Shown: positions 51,901-60,155 of the stretch, in pieces
Numbering within the stretch: the first letter of the stretch is position 1
How the letters are laid out: each line of letters starts with the position of its first letter
Assembly (NCBI RefSeq): GCF_001879205.1
Contig: NZ_MLFK01000001.1
Location: 372,001-436,000, forward strand
Source of the DNA: Flavobacterium johnsoniae
GTDB taxonomy: Bacteria; Bacteroidota; Bacteroidia; Flavobacteriales; Flavobacteriaceae
Length of the DNA stretch: 64,000 nucleotides
Direction: 5' to 3'
Made by a program: the position numbers and the translations under genes
Notes under the pieces: generated by a model
What the model was told of the DNA's origin: nothing
What the model saw: only the letters and a program-made list of their open reading frames with translations
Database searches by the model: none

Positions 51901-51933
51901 AAAAAAACCTTCCTGATTTAGGAAGGTTTTTAA
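51901..51933 (-). terminator. Terminator after the 212-aa barrel gene
   Basis: A stem AACCTTCCTGA/TAGGAAGGTT lies between T- and A-tracts. It is virtually identical to the one at 52709-52741. Confidence 0.85.
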
Positions 51934-51950
51934 ATATTTTAGAATTCTAA

Positions 51951-52589
51951 TTAGAATTTATATGCTAAAGATAAAGCTAAAACACTGTTATGAAGTTTTG
52001 ATTTATCGCCATCTATTGTTTTAGCGATATTAGACAATCCTAAATTATACCTTGCTCCAATTGAAACATTTTCTGTAAAATCATAAGATGCACCAAAATT
52101 TAAACCAAAATCAATAGATTTAAAAAAATCTTTAACATCCATTTCACTAGTTTGATTAATTCCCTCTATTTTTGTTTTAGTTTTTGCAGAAAGTAAAATA
52201 CCAATCTGCGGGCCTGCTTCTATATTAAATTTATTAACTATATAGTATTTAAACATTACAGGAATATTTAAATACGCCAGATTCCACTTTATGTCTGCAG
52301 TTGGTAATTCAAAGTCGTCAAAATGTAAATTTTGCAAAAAGACGAAATTATCTAGTTTTGTACCTTGTGTAGAGTAATTAAGTTCAGGCTGTAATGCAAA
52401 TTTATCTGTCAACTTAATTTCAGAAAAACCTCCTATAACAAATCCAAATTTAGGATTTAGATTAACGTTGTTAGTATCTCCTGTCCAACTTGAAAGGTTT
52501 GCTCCTCCTTTTATTCCAAATCGTGTTTCTTGTGCACTAACAAATTCAAATAACATTATTGCAATTGCTGCTAGAATAATCTTCTTCAT
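51951..52589 (-). CDS. Porin-like outer-membrane beta-barrel protein (paralog 1)
   Basis: This 212-residue protein has a signal peptide (MKKIILAAIAIMLFEFVSAQ) and an OMP_b-brl_2-type barrel (ETRFGIKGGANLSSWTGD, FALQPELNYSTQGTKL, NLAYLNIPVMFKYYIVNKFNIEAGPQIGILL, VSIGARYNLGLSNIA). It ends in ALSLAYKF. Very similar to the 192-aa gene upstream, with a shared 3' end, it looks like a tandem duplicate. Its substrate or role is unknown. Confidence 0.88.
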   Translation of the reverse strand: MKKIILAAIAIMLFEFVSAQETRFGIKGGANLSSWTGDTNNVNLNPKFGFVIGGFSEIKLTDKFALQPELNYSTQGTKLDNFVFLQNLHFDDFELPTADIKWNLAYLNIPVMFKYYIVNKFNIEAGPQIGILLSAKTKTKIEGINQTSEMDVKDFFKSIDFGLNFGASYDFTENVSIGARYNLGLSNIAKTIDGDKSKLHNSVLALSLAYKF

Positions 52590-52708
52590 TTTATTTTTAA
52601 ATTTTAATTAAGTTCACGAATAAAATTAAAAACAAAAGATTAAACTTACTCTAAAAGTCAATTAACTATTAAAATAAGACATAAATGGAAACCCTTCTAA
52701 ATAAGCAT

Positions 52709-52742
52709 AAAAAAACCTTCCTGATTTAGGAAGGTTTTTTAA
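52709..52742 (-). terminator. Terminator after the 192-aa barrel gene
   Basis: A stem AACCTTCCTGA/TAGGAAGGTT has poly-A and poly-T sides. It is part of the duplicated unit described for the barrel genes. Confidence 0.85.
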
Positions 52743-52758
52743 TATTTTAGAATTCTAA

Positions 52759-53337
52759 TTAGAATTTATATGCTAAAGATAAAGCTAAAACACTGTTTTT
52801 TGGGCTGTCAAGATATTCATCGAAATCCTCACTATCATAATCTCCAACATTAGATAAACCTACAGTATAACGAAGACCTACACCAACATTTTCAGTAAAA
52901 TTATATCCAACTCCAAAATTGAAACCTAAATCTACAGATTTATAAAAATCTTTAGCATCTTCACCTTCTTGTTTAGCAGATACTAAAAATCCTAATTGCG
53001 GACCAGCCTCAACAGTAAATTGTTTTGTAACATAAAATTTAGCTAAAACTGGAATATTGATATAATTTAATTTAGCATCAAAATCAGAATCAAAAGGTCC
53101 TTCTAATTTAGCCCCTTGAGTAGAGAACAAAACCTCTGGCTGAATAGATAATCTTTCGATAATTTTAATTTCAGCAAAACCTCCAACATGAAAACCTACC
53201 AAAGATTTAGCATCCCAATAATTTCCTCCAGCAAAAGTCGTAAGGTTAAGACCTCCTTTTACTCCAAATCTTGTTTCCTGCGCATTTGCAAAACTAAATG
53301 CCATCACTGCGATTGCAGCTAAAATAATTTTCTTCAT
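52759..53337 (-). CDS. Porin-like outer-membrane beta-barrel protein (paralog 2)
   Basis: This 192-residue protein has a signal peptide (MKKIILAAIAVMAFSFANAQ) and an OMP_b-brl_2 barrel (ETRFGVKGGLNLTTFAGG, RLSIQPEVLFSTQGAKL, KLNYINIPVLAKFYVTKQFTVEAGPQLGFLVSAK, VGVGLRYTVGLSNVG). It ends in NSVLALSLAYKF. It is a close paralog of the gene at 51951-52589. It is probably constitutive, and its function is unknown. Confidence 0.88.
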   Translation of the reverse strand: MKKIILAAIAVMAFSFANAQETRFGVKGGLNLTTFAGGNYWDAKSLVGFHVGGFAEIKIIERLSIQPEVLFSTQGAKLEGPFDSDFDAKLNYINIPVLAKFYVTKQFTVEAGPQLGFLVSAKQEGEDAKDFYKSVDLGFNFGVGYNFTENVGVGLRYTVGLSNVGDYDSEDFDEYLDSPKNSVLALSLAYKF

Positions 53338-53764
53338 TTTAATTTGTTTTGGTTAAATTTAATAGTCAAATATAAATATATTCTTCATAAAAACTAATTT
53401 GGAATTTAACAAATAAAATAGTAATAAGCTTCTAAATTGTTAATTGAACATAAATTATGTTTTAATTCTGATTTTTTGAAAGAATGAAATTCGCATTATG
53501 ATTTTAAAAACTATACTAAAATTACCTCTTTCCTTTGGCATGCATTTTTAAGTTTTAGATATAAAATTAAGATTTTACTTATCAAAAAAAATATTTTAAT
53601 CTATTTTAAATATCAAAATAAGCGAGAATTTAATTACAAATATTCGGTTGTATTTCAGTCATTTAGCAAACCAAAGTCAAGAAAACTGTATTTAAATCTT
53701 AAAAAAAATGTAAATTTTAATAATTATATAAAGGCAGATATAAAACAATAAAATCAAAATAATG
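53338..53764. other. AT-rich intergenic region between divergent barrel genes
   Basis: This stretch of more than 400 bp has no ORF of note, hairpin or repeat that I can see. It must hold the promoters for the two divergent barrel genes; one -7 element lies just past its right end. Confidence 0.6.
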
Positions 53765-53772
53765 TAGTTTTG
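53765..53772 (+). promoter_or_regulatory. -7 element TAGTTTTG for the 186-aa barrel gene
   Basis: This TAnnTTTG match lies 45 bp upstream of the ATG at 53818. No clear -33 TTG is seen. Confidence 0.5.
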
Positions 53773-53817
53773 ATCTAAAGAATAACATTTAAATACCAAA
53801 CACTAAAAACACTTTTT

Positions 53818-54378
53818 ATGAAGAAAATACTTTTAGCAGCTGTATTGTTCCTAGCAACGTCAGCTACAATTCAGGCTCAATTTGTACAAATTGGGGTTAA
53901 AGCCGGAGTTAACTTTGCTAACCAAACAGGCGGTTCTGGTTTTAACGGAATCTCTGTTGATAAAGAAGGTATTACCAGTTATCACGCTGGTTTAGTCGCA
54001 GAACTTAAGTTATTAGAAAAATTCTCTATTCAGCCAGAGCTTTTGTATACTACACAAGGAGCAGAATACAAAAGTGCTGTACAGGATTTTAAAAACGAAA
54101 TGGGATATATTGCTATTCCTGTAATGGCAAAAATCTACATGACAAAATCTCTTAGCTTAGAACTTGGTCCACAAGCCTCTTTCCTTGTAAGTAATAAAAA
54201 GGAATTTGATGCAGCAGATCCAAAAACTTTTGACTTCTCTCTTAATGCAGGTTTAGGATTAAAAGTCGTTGGAGGTCTTTTTGTTCAAGCTCGCTACGGA
54301 ATTGGTCTAACTGAGATTTCAGAAGAAGCTGACTTTAAAAACTCTGTATTCCAACTTTCAGCTGGTTACATGTTCTAA
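53818..54378 (+). CDS. Porin-like outer-membrane beta-barrel protein (paralog 3, divergent)
   Basis: This 186-residue protein has a signal peptide (MKKILLAAVLFLATSATIQAQ), then the same barrel architecture as the two genes across the gap: FVQIGVKAGVNFANQTGG, KFSIQPELLYTTQGAEY, MGYIAIPVMAKIYMTKSLSLELGPQASFLVS, GLFVQARYGIGLTEIS, ending in SAGYMF. More divergent than the minus-strand pair, it has its own terminator of another type. Confidence 0.88.
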   Translation: MKKILLAAVLFLATSATIQAQFVQIGVKAGVNFANQTGGSGFNGISVDKEGITSYHAGLVAELKLLEKFSIQPELLYTTQGAEYKSAVQDFKNEMGYIAIPVMAKIYMTKSLSLELGPQASFLVSNKKEFDAADPKTFDFSLNAGLGLKVVGGLFVQARYGIGLTEISEEADFKNSVFQLSAGYMF

Positions 54379-54395
54379 AAGAATATCACATACTT

Positions 54396-54434
54396 TTACA
54401 AAAACCGTTCTGTTTATTAGAGCGGTTTTTTTAT
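54396..54434 (+). terminator. Terminator after the 186-aa barrel gene
   Basis: A stem AAAACCGTTCT with AGAGCGGTTTT (one G-T pair) is followed by a T-run. Confidence 0.8.
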
Positions 54435-54527
54435 TTTTACAAAGTTCAATGACAATTGCAAAAATCAATTTCAATGCAATTGCAAAAACTAGTGACAATT
54501 CTAATACTTCAACATAAATAATTAAAC

Positions 54528-54941
54528 ATGAAAATCTGCATTATCAACGGACCCAATTTGAATCTTTTAGGAAAACGCGAACCGGAAGTTTACGGAAGCC
54601 AGACTTTTGAAGATTACTTTGAAACGTTGAAACAAAAATTTCCAAACGTCGAACTTTCTTATTACCAAAGTAATATTGAGGGCGAATTGATTGGTAAAAT
54701 TCAGGAATGCGGTTTTACTTTTGACGGAATAATTCTAAATGCAGGTGCTTATACACATACTTCCATTGGTTTGGGCGATGCTATAAAAGCCGTTACAACT
54801 CCGGTAATCGAAGTACATATCTCAAATACATATGCCCGAGAAAGTTTTAGACATCAATCTTATTTATCTGGAAATGCTAAAGGAGTTATTCTGGGATTTG
54901 GTTTAAAAAGCTACGAATTGGCGATTCAGTCGTTTTTGTAA
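54528..54941 (+). CDS. aroQ: 3-Dehydroquinate dehydratase, type II
   Basis: This 137-residue dodecameric enzyme makes 3-dehydroshikimate in the shikimate pathway. The family motifs are INGPNLNLLGKREPEVYG (with the catalytic Tyr in the flexible loop), SNIEGELI, ILNAGAYTHTSIGLGDA and EVHISNTYARESFRHQSY. In Flavobacteriia aroQ often neighbours xerD; here four barrel genes lie between them. It is monocistronic. Confidence 0.96.
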   Translation: MKICIINGPNLNLLGKREPEVYGSQTFEDYFETLKQKFPNVELSYYQSNIEGELIGKIQECGFTFDGIILNAGAYTHTSIGLGDAIKAVTTPVIEVHISNTYARESFRHQSYLSGNAKGVILGFGLKSYELAIQSFL

Positions 54942-54958
54942 AAACCTGATTAACGAAT

Positions 54959-55043
54959 GTCATCCTGAGCGTAGTCGAAGGCTTATGGAAACAAGAGGGC
55001 TTCGACTACGCTCAGCCTGACAATTGACTCCGCTCAGCCTGAC
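54959..55043. repeat. REP-like inverted repeat (CCTGAGCGTAGTCGAAG type)
   Basis: The left arm 54959-54982 and right arm 54999-55021 pair over about 22 bp with two mismatches. A partial third copy of the right-arm end (CGCTCAGCCTGAC) follows at 55031-55043. This GC-richer palindrome is a widely dispersed Bacteroidota intergenic repeat. Confidence 0.85.
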
Positions 55044-55108
55044 GGTGCAAAGAAATTTGAATCTATTTAATTTAACAAATTATTAGTAACCTCATTTTCA
55101 ACTTCTTT

Positions 55109-55116
55109 TATTTTTG
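55109..55116 (+). promoter_or_regulatory. -7 element TATTTTTG before the DUF5686 gene
   Basis: This TAnnTTTG match lies 18 bp upstream of the ATG at 55134, and so shows the earlier in-frame start at 55116 is not used. Confidence 0.55.
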
Positions 55117-55133
55117 TGAGAGAAACCACTTTC

Positions 55134-57623
55134 ATGAGAAACTTTACTTTATTCGCCTTTTTTATATTTTCGATTTCCAATTTTGCCCAAATCAAAGGAA
55201 CTATAACCGATGAAAAAGGAAATCCATTGCCGTTTGTTTCTATTTTTGAAGAAAACACTTATCGCGGCACCACTTCTAATGAGCAGGGAAAATATCAGCT
55301 CAACGTAAAAGAAGTTGCGGGGAGCACAATAATTTTTCAGTACTTAGGCTATAAAACTCAAAAGAAAATTGTTCTTGCAGCAACGAAAACAGCCATTTTG
55401 GATGTTAAACTTCAAGAAGAAAGTTTCTCGCTAAATGAAGTTGTTATTGATCCTAAAATCAATCCTGCAAATGCTATTATAAAAAGTGCAATAGCAAACA
55501 AAAAAGAAAACTCAGATAAAACCGGACGTTATACAGCCGATTTTTATTCGAAAGGTATGTTTAAAGTGAAAGATCTTCCTAAAAAAATCTTAGGCCAAAA
55601 AGTAGATCTTAGCCCGGACATGGCTTCAAATTTAGATTCGACCGGAACCGGAATTTTATATTTGTCTGAAACGGTTTCGAAAATTACTTTTGAAAAACCT
55701 GCCAGGTTAAAAGAGAAAATTATTGCATCGAAAATATCAGGAAATAACCGCGGATACAGCTACAATACTGCAGCTTTATCTACTTATGATTTTTATGATA
55801 ATACGGTGAAGTTTGATATTAAAATGATTTCTCCTATTGCCGATAATGCTTTCAATTACTATAAATACAAATTAGAAGGCACATCTTACAATGATAATAA
55901 CCAACAGATTTATAAAATTAAAGTTATCCCTAAACGAGATAAAGAACCTGTTTTTGAAGGCTACATTTATATAGTCGATGATAGTTTTGCCATTTATGCT
56001 ATAGATTTAGACATAAAAGGCTATCGCATGAAAAATGAGTTTACTGAAGTCATGAATTTAAAACAGAGCTTTAGTTACAATATGCAAAACAAAATCTGGT
56101 CTAAAAATGCGCAGACTCTTTCTTTTAATGCGGGTATTTTTGGTATAAAATTCTCTGGAAATTTCAATTATGTTTATTCTAATTATGAATTTCCATCTTC
56201 TTTCGAGAAAAAAACTTTTGGAAACGAAATTGTCTCTTTTGAAACCAATGCGAATAAAAAAGACAATGCTTTCTGGAATGAAATTAGACCAATTCCGTTA
56301 ACGATTGAAGAAAGCAGCGATTACACTAAAAAAGACAGTCTTTTAACGATTCGAACATCCAGAAAATACACTGATTCTATCGATGCAAAAAACAATAAGT
56401 TTAAAGTTTTGGATGTCTTGATGGGTTATGATTATAAAAATACGTTCAAAAAATATTCATTTAATTATGACGGCTTACTAAAGCTTACTTCTTTAAGCTT
56501 TAATACGGTTCAGGGATTTAATTTAGATTCCGGATTTTCATTTAAAAAAGGCAATGAGGAAGAAGGAAAAACAACTTCTGTCAGCACCACTTTTAACTAC
56601 GGATTTTCTGATGAACGTTTCCGCGTAACCGGGCAATTGACTCATAAATTCAACAATATAAATTATGCCACTCTTGGAATATCAGGAGGAACAAAAACGG
56701 AGCAGTTTAACAGCGGACAGCCAATTTCTAAATTAGTCAACTCTATAAGTTCTTTGTTCTTTAAAGACAATTATATGAAATTGTATAATTTAGAATATGC
56801 TCAGGTTAACTATTCGCAAAATGTTTTAAACGGAGTCAATCTGTACGCTAAAGCAGCTTATGAACAGCGAAAACCTCTTTTTAATACGACTGATTATTCT
56901 TTTTTTAAAAGAGATGATTTATATTCTTCTAATAATCCGCTTGCTCCAAATGATTTTACTACAGCTCCATTTGAACAGCATCATTTGTTTAAAACCAGTG
57001 TAAGTGCCCGAATTAATTTTGGCAACAAATACATTTCAAGACCTGACGGAAGATATAATTTTAGAGATGGTAAATATCCAACTGTAGTTATTGCATTCGA
57101 AAAAGCATTTGCAGGAAGCGAAAAGAAATATGAATACGAAAGAATCGGTTCTTCTGTTCAATACGATTTACCGCTTGGAAACAAAGGTACTTTAGGAATG
57201 AATTTTAAAGCGGGTAAATTCTTTAATGCTGAGAATATCTCTTTTATAGATTACCGCCATTTTAACGGAAACCAAACGCATATTGGCACAAGCGGCCGTT
57301 ATTTAAATGTTTTTAATTTAATGCCTTATTATACGAACAGCACAAACGACAGTTATTTTGAAATGCATTTAGAACACAATGACATGGGATATGTGATGAA
57401 TAAAATTCCGCTTTTGAATCTTTTAAAATCAACCATGAATCTTGGATTTCATTCGCTGGCAATTCCGGATCGCAAACCTTATTCTGAATTTACGGTTGGT
57501 CTAGACAATCTTGGTTTCGGAAAATTCAAATTATTTAGGGTCGATTACGTGCATTCTTATCAAGGCGGCATTCAGCAAAATGGTGTGGTGTTTGGATTGA
57601 AGATTTTGAATGTGTTGGACTAA
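55134..57623 (+). CDS. DUF5686 outer-membrane protein with carboxypeptidase-like domain
   Basis: This protein has 829 residues from MRNFTLFAFFIFSISNFAQ at 55134. After the signal peptide comes a carboxypeptidase-regulatory-like sandwich (about 20-100, IKGTITDEKGNPLPFVSIFEENTYRGTTSNEQGKYQL). The DUF5686 body includes NPANAIIKSAIANKKENSDKTGRYTADFYSKG and a long barrel-like C-terminal part. It has no TonB plug. The family is common in Bacteroidota and of unknown function, probably in envelope assembly. It is monocistronic and ends next to octamer arrays. Confidence 0.88.
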   Translation: MRNFTLFAFFIFSISNFAQIKGTITDEKGNPLPFVSIFEENTYRGTTSNEQGKYQLNVKEVAGSTIIFQYLGYKTQKKIVLAATKTAILDVKLQEESFSLNEVVIDPKINPANAIIKSAIANKKENSDKTGRYTADFYSKGMFKVKDLPKKILGQKVDLSPDMASNLDSTGTGILYLSETVSKITFEKPARLKEKIIASKISGNNRGYSYNTAALSTYDFYDNTVKFDIKMISPIADNAFNYYKYKLEGTSYNDNNQQIYKIKVIPKRDKEPVFEGYIYIVDDSFAIYAIDLDIKGYRMKNEFTEVMNLKQSFSYNMQNKIWSKNAQTLSFNAGIFGIKFSGNFNYVYSNYEFPSSFEKKTFGNEIVSFETNANKKDNAFWNEIRPIPLTIEESSDYTKKDSLLTIRTSRKYTDSIDAKNNKFKVLDVLMGYDYKNTFKKYSFNYDGLLKLTSLSFNTVQGFNLDSGFSFKKGNEEEGKTTSVSTTFNYGFSDERFRVTGQLTHKFNNINYATLGISGGTKTEQFNSGQPISKLVNSISSLFFKDNYMKLYNLEYAQVNYSQNVLNGVNLYAKAAYEQRKPLFNTTDYSFFKRDDLYSSNNPLAPNDFTTAPFEQHHLFKTSVSARINFGNKYISRPDGRYNFRDGKYPTVVIAFEKAFAGSEKKYEYERIGSSVQYDLPLGNKGTLGMNFKAGKFFNAENISFIDYRHFNGNQTHIGTSGRYLNVFNLMPYYTNSTNDSYFEMHLEHNDMGYVMNKIPLLNLLKSTMNLGFHSLAIPDRKPYSEFTVGLDNLGFGKFKLFRVDYVHSYQGGIQQNGVVFGLKILNVLD

Positions 57624-57628
57624 GGAAG

Positions 57629-57681
57629 TTGCTAAAGGTCTAAGATACTAAGGTTCTGAGTTTTTTTTCTAAGTTACTAAG
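57629..57681. repeat. Array of six 8-bp units (NNNCTRAG), forward arm
   Basis: Units start at 57629, 57637, 57645 and 57653; after a 5-base T stretch two more follow at 57666 and 57674. The cores are CTAAA/CTAAG/CTAAG/CTGAG and CTAAG/CTAAG. The array follows the DUF5686 stop codon by five bases and faces the reverse arm at 57825. Confidence 0.88.
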
Positions 57682-57728
57682 TAAAAAGCTGGATGGTTCT
57701 CGACTTCGCCCGAACTGACAAACATCAA

Positions 57729-57768
57729 AAAAATCCGTTTATTCGTTAAAAAGAATAAACGGATTTTT
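57729..57768. terminator. Bidirectional terminator between DUF5686 and CDF genes
   Basis: A 16-bp perfect stem (57729-57744 with 57753-57768) is flanked by A-tract and T-tract. Confidence 0.9.
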
Positions 57769-57776
57769 AATTTAAT

Positions 57777-57805
57777 CTTTGTCAAAGTTTTAAACTTTGA
57801 CAAAG
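57777..57805. repeat. 29-bp palindrome (CTTTGTCAAAGTTT core)
   Basis: CTTTGTCAAAGTTT is followed immediately by its reverse complement with a one-base centre. This is a compact, perfect palindrome next to the terminator. Its role is unknown; it may be a protein-binding site or dispersed repeat. Confidence 0.8.
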
Positions 57806-57824
57806 AGAGATATGGTAAAAACAC

Positions 57825-57856
57825 CTTAGTATCTTAGAGCCTTAGCCCCTCAGAAC
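57825..57856. repeat. Array of four 8-bp units (CTYAGNNN), reverse arm
   Basis: Octamers start with CTTAG, CTTAG, CTTAG and CTCAG at 57825, 57833, 57841 and 57849. The array ends three bases before the CDF stop codon (57860-57862), mirroring the forward arm on the other side of the terminator. Confidence 0.9.
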
Positions 57857-57859
57857 CTT

Positions 57860-58738
57860 TTAACAATGATAATCATCTGGTTCAATATGGATCAAAACAT
57901 TTCCCAGCTGCGGAATTTGTTCTTTTAAGGTATCTTGCAATTTATGCGATAAATCATGCCCTTCTTTTACAGAAATCTTAGCCGAAACTATAGCATGAAG
58001 ATCGACATGGTAACGCATTCCGGCTTTACGGATGAAACATTTTTCGGTTCCGAGAATTCCAGGAACAGTTAAAGCTTTTACGCGAATTTCTTCGACTAAA
58101 TCGTCGTTTAGATTTTCGTCCATGATTTCGCCAAGTGCAGGCCTGAAAATTTTATAGCTGTTGTATAAAATAAAAAATGCAGCAAAGAGCGCTGCCCAAT
58201 CGTCTGCAGATTCGTAACCTTTTCCCATAATCAAGGCAATCGAAATCCCGATAAAAGCGGCAATCGAAGTTATAGCATCACTCCTATGATGCCAGGCATC
58301 GGCTGCAAGAGAGGAACTATTGGTTTGTCGGCTTCTTTTCATTACTAAACGAAAAGAGTATTCCTTCCAGATAATAATGGCACCTAAAATGTATAAAGTC
58401 CATGATTTTGGCAGATCGTGCGAAGTTCCAATATTAGCAATACTTTCATACCCAATAATCGTAGCCGAAGTGATTAAAAACCCAACAACCAAAAAGGTAA
58501 TAAGAGGTTCTGCACGACCGTGACCATAGGGATGGTTTTCATCTGCAGGTTTATTCGAATATTTAATTCCGAATAACACCAGACAAGATGAAAATATATC
58601 CGTCGTTGATTCGATTGCATCTGCAATCAAGGCGTATGAATTGCCAAAAAAACCTGCTAAACCTTTTACAAGGGCTAAGCAGGTATTTCCGGCTATACTA
58701 AAGATAGTAGCTTTTATAGCTTTTTGTTCGTTTGTCAT
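57860..58738 (-). CDS. Cation diffusion facilitator (CDF) metal transporter
   Basis: This protein has 292 residues from MTNEQKAIKATIFSIAGNT at 58738; the 15 residues before it translate a repeat element and are not counted. Six transmembrane helices are visible. The metal site in TM2 reads ADAIESTTD (ExxxD where zinc members usually have HxxxD), and TM5 reads DAWHHRSDA (HxxxD). The C-terminal cytoplasmic domain (VDLHAIVSAKISVKEGHDLSHKLQ) is normal. It exports a divalent metal by proton exchange; the metal is uncertain. Confidence 0.92.
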   Translation of the reverse strand: MTNEQKAIKATIFSIAGNTCLALVKGLAGFFGNSYALIADAIESTTDIFSSCLVLFGIKYSNKPADENHPYGHGRAEPLITFLVVGFLITSATIIGYESIANIGTSHDLPKSWTLYILGAIIIWKEYSFRLVMKRSRQTNSSSLAADAWHHRSDAITSIAAFIGISIALIMGKGYESADDWAALFAAFFILYNSYKIFRPALGEIMDENLNDDLVEEIRVKALTVPGILGTEKCFIRKAGMRYHVDLHAIVSAKISVKEGHDLSHKLQDTLKEQIPQLGNVLIHIEPDDYHC

Positions 58739-58756
58739 GTAGTGACATTTATTTTT

Positions 58757-58817
58757 TTGCCACGAATTGCACGAATTACACAAATTTTTATTTAAAATAA
58801 ATCGTGCAGTTCGTGGC
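58757..58817. repeat. Palindromic element with 9-bp NCACGAATT units
   Basis: Three forward units of nine bases (58760-58786, cores CACGAATT, CACGAATT, CACAAATT) face two reverse units (AATCGTGCA, AGTTCGTGG, to 58816). The outer arms GCCACGAA and TTCGTGGC are exact complements. It fills the 90-bp gap between murA and the CDF gene. Confidence 0.85.
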
Positions 58818-58828
58818 TTGCTTTCTTT

Positions 58829-60142
58829 TTACGCTCTCACGATTTTTGCTCCAATTGCTCTTAAGCGCTCGTCGATACGCTCGTATCCACGGTCGATTTG
58901 CTCGATATTTTGAATTGTGCTTGTTCCTTTTGCTGAAAGCGCTGCAATCAATAGTGAAATTCCCGCACGAATATCTGGTGATGACATTGTTGTTGCTTTT
59001 AGTTGAGATTCGAAATTATGTCCCATAACCACTGCTCTATGCGGATCACATAACATGATTTTTGCTCCCATGTCGATTAATTTGTCTACGAAGAACAAAC
59101 GGCTTTCGAACATTTTTTGATGAATTAAAACATCTCCTTTTGCTTGTGTTGCTACTACCAAAACAATACTCAACAAGTCAGGTGTAAATCCTGGCCATGG
59201 TGCATCGGCAATGGTTAAGATCGAACCGTCGATATCTGTTTTTACTTCGTAACCGTCTTTGTGAGCCGGAATGTAAATATCGTCGTTGCGTTTTTCGATT
59301 GTAATTCCAAGTTTTCTAAATGTATTCGGAATCAAACCTAAATTCTCCCAGCTTACATTTTTAATCGTGATTTCGCTTTTTGTCATAGCCGCAAGACCAA
59401 TCCAAGAACCTATTTCGATCATATCAGGCAGGATTGTGTGCTCACATCCGCCAAGGCTTTCAACACCTTCGATAGTCAACAAGTTAGATCCAACTCCCGT
59501 AATTTTTGCTCCCATAGAGTTCAGCATTTTACACAATTGTTGTAAATATGGTTCGCAGGCAGCGTTGTAAACTGTAGTTGTTCCTTTTGCCAAAACAGCA
59601 GCCATTACAATGTTTGCAGTTCCGGTTACAGAAGCCTCATCAAGAAGCATATCTGTTCCTTTAAGTCCTTCTTTTGGAGATTCTACTCCGTAAAAGTGAT
59701 CTTCTCTGTTGTATCTAAATTTTGCTCCAAGGTTGATGAAACCTTCAAAGTGAGTATCTAATCTGCGTCGGCCAATTTTATCTCCTCCTGGTTTCGGAAT
59801 ATATCCTTTTCCGAAACGGGCCAAAAGCGGACCAACAATCATAATAGAACCACGAAGCGCTCCTCCTTCTTTCTTGAAAGCTTCAGTTTCTAAGTATCCA
59901 ACATTAACTTCATCAGCCTGAAACGTAATCGAACCCGGTTCATTGCGCTGAATTTTTACCCCTAAATTACCCAGTAAAGTGATTAATTTATTGATGTCTA
60001 TAATATCGGGAATATTATTAATTTTTACTTTATCTCCCGTTAGAAGCACGGCACATAAAATTTGTAATGCCTCATTTTTTGCTCCTTGCGGAGTGATTTC
60101 TCCTTTTAAAGGAGTTCCTCCTTCGATTTTAAAAATTCCCAT
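58829..60142 (-). CDS. murA: UDP-N-acetylglucosamine 1-carboxyvinyltransferase
   Basis: This 437-residue enzyme performs the first committed step of peptidoglycan synthesis, adding enolpyruvate to UDP-GlcNAc. K22-N23 (GAKNEAL) and the active-site loop around PKPGGDKIGRRRLDTH are visible. The Cys that fosfomycin attacks (Cys115 in E. coli, PGGCTIG) is Asp121 here. In other species a natural Asp at this site gives fosfomycin resistance with preserved activity. The DNA codon (59780-59782, GAT on the minus strand) is unambiguous. The downstream end lies next to the CDF gene. Confidence 0.96.
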   Translation of the reverse strand: MGIFKIEGGTPLKGEITPQGAKNEALQILCAVLLTGDKVKINNIPDIIDINKLITLLGNLGVKIQRNEPGSITFQADEVNVGYLETEAFKKEGGALRGSIMIVGPLLARFGKGYIPKPGGDKIGRRRLDTHFEGFINLGAKFRYNREDHFYGVESPKEGLKGTDMLLDEASVTGTANIVMAAVLAKGTTTVYNAACEPYLQQLCKMLNSMGAKITGVGSNLLTIEGVESLGGCEHTILPDMIEIGSWIGLAAMTKSEITIKNVSWENLGLIPNTFRKLGITIEKRNDDIYIPAHKDGYEVKTDIDGSILTIADAPWPGFTPDLLSIVLVVATQAKGDVLIHQKMFESRLFFVDKLIDMGAKIMLCDPHRAVVMGHNFESQLKATTMSSPDIRAGISLLIAALSAKGTSTIQNIEQIDRGYERIDERLRAIGAKIVRA

Positions 60143-60155
60143 AGATCTTGTTTAG

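Noticed and set aside
53338..53817. Search for a small gene or RNA in the ~480-bp AT-rich gap
   Set aside because: No ORF with start and sensible composition, no stable hairpin and no repeat was seen.
58739..58783. N-terminal extension MCNSCNSWQKNKCHY of the CDF transporter
   Set aside because: The extra Cys-rich residues are translation of the 9-bp-unit repeat element, not of a real metal-binding tail.
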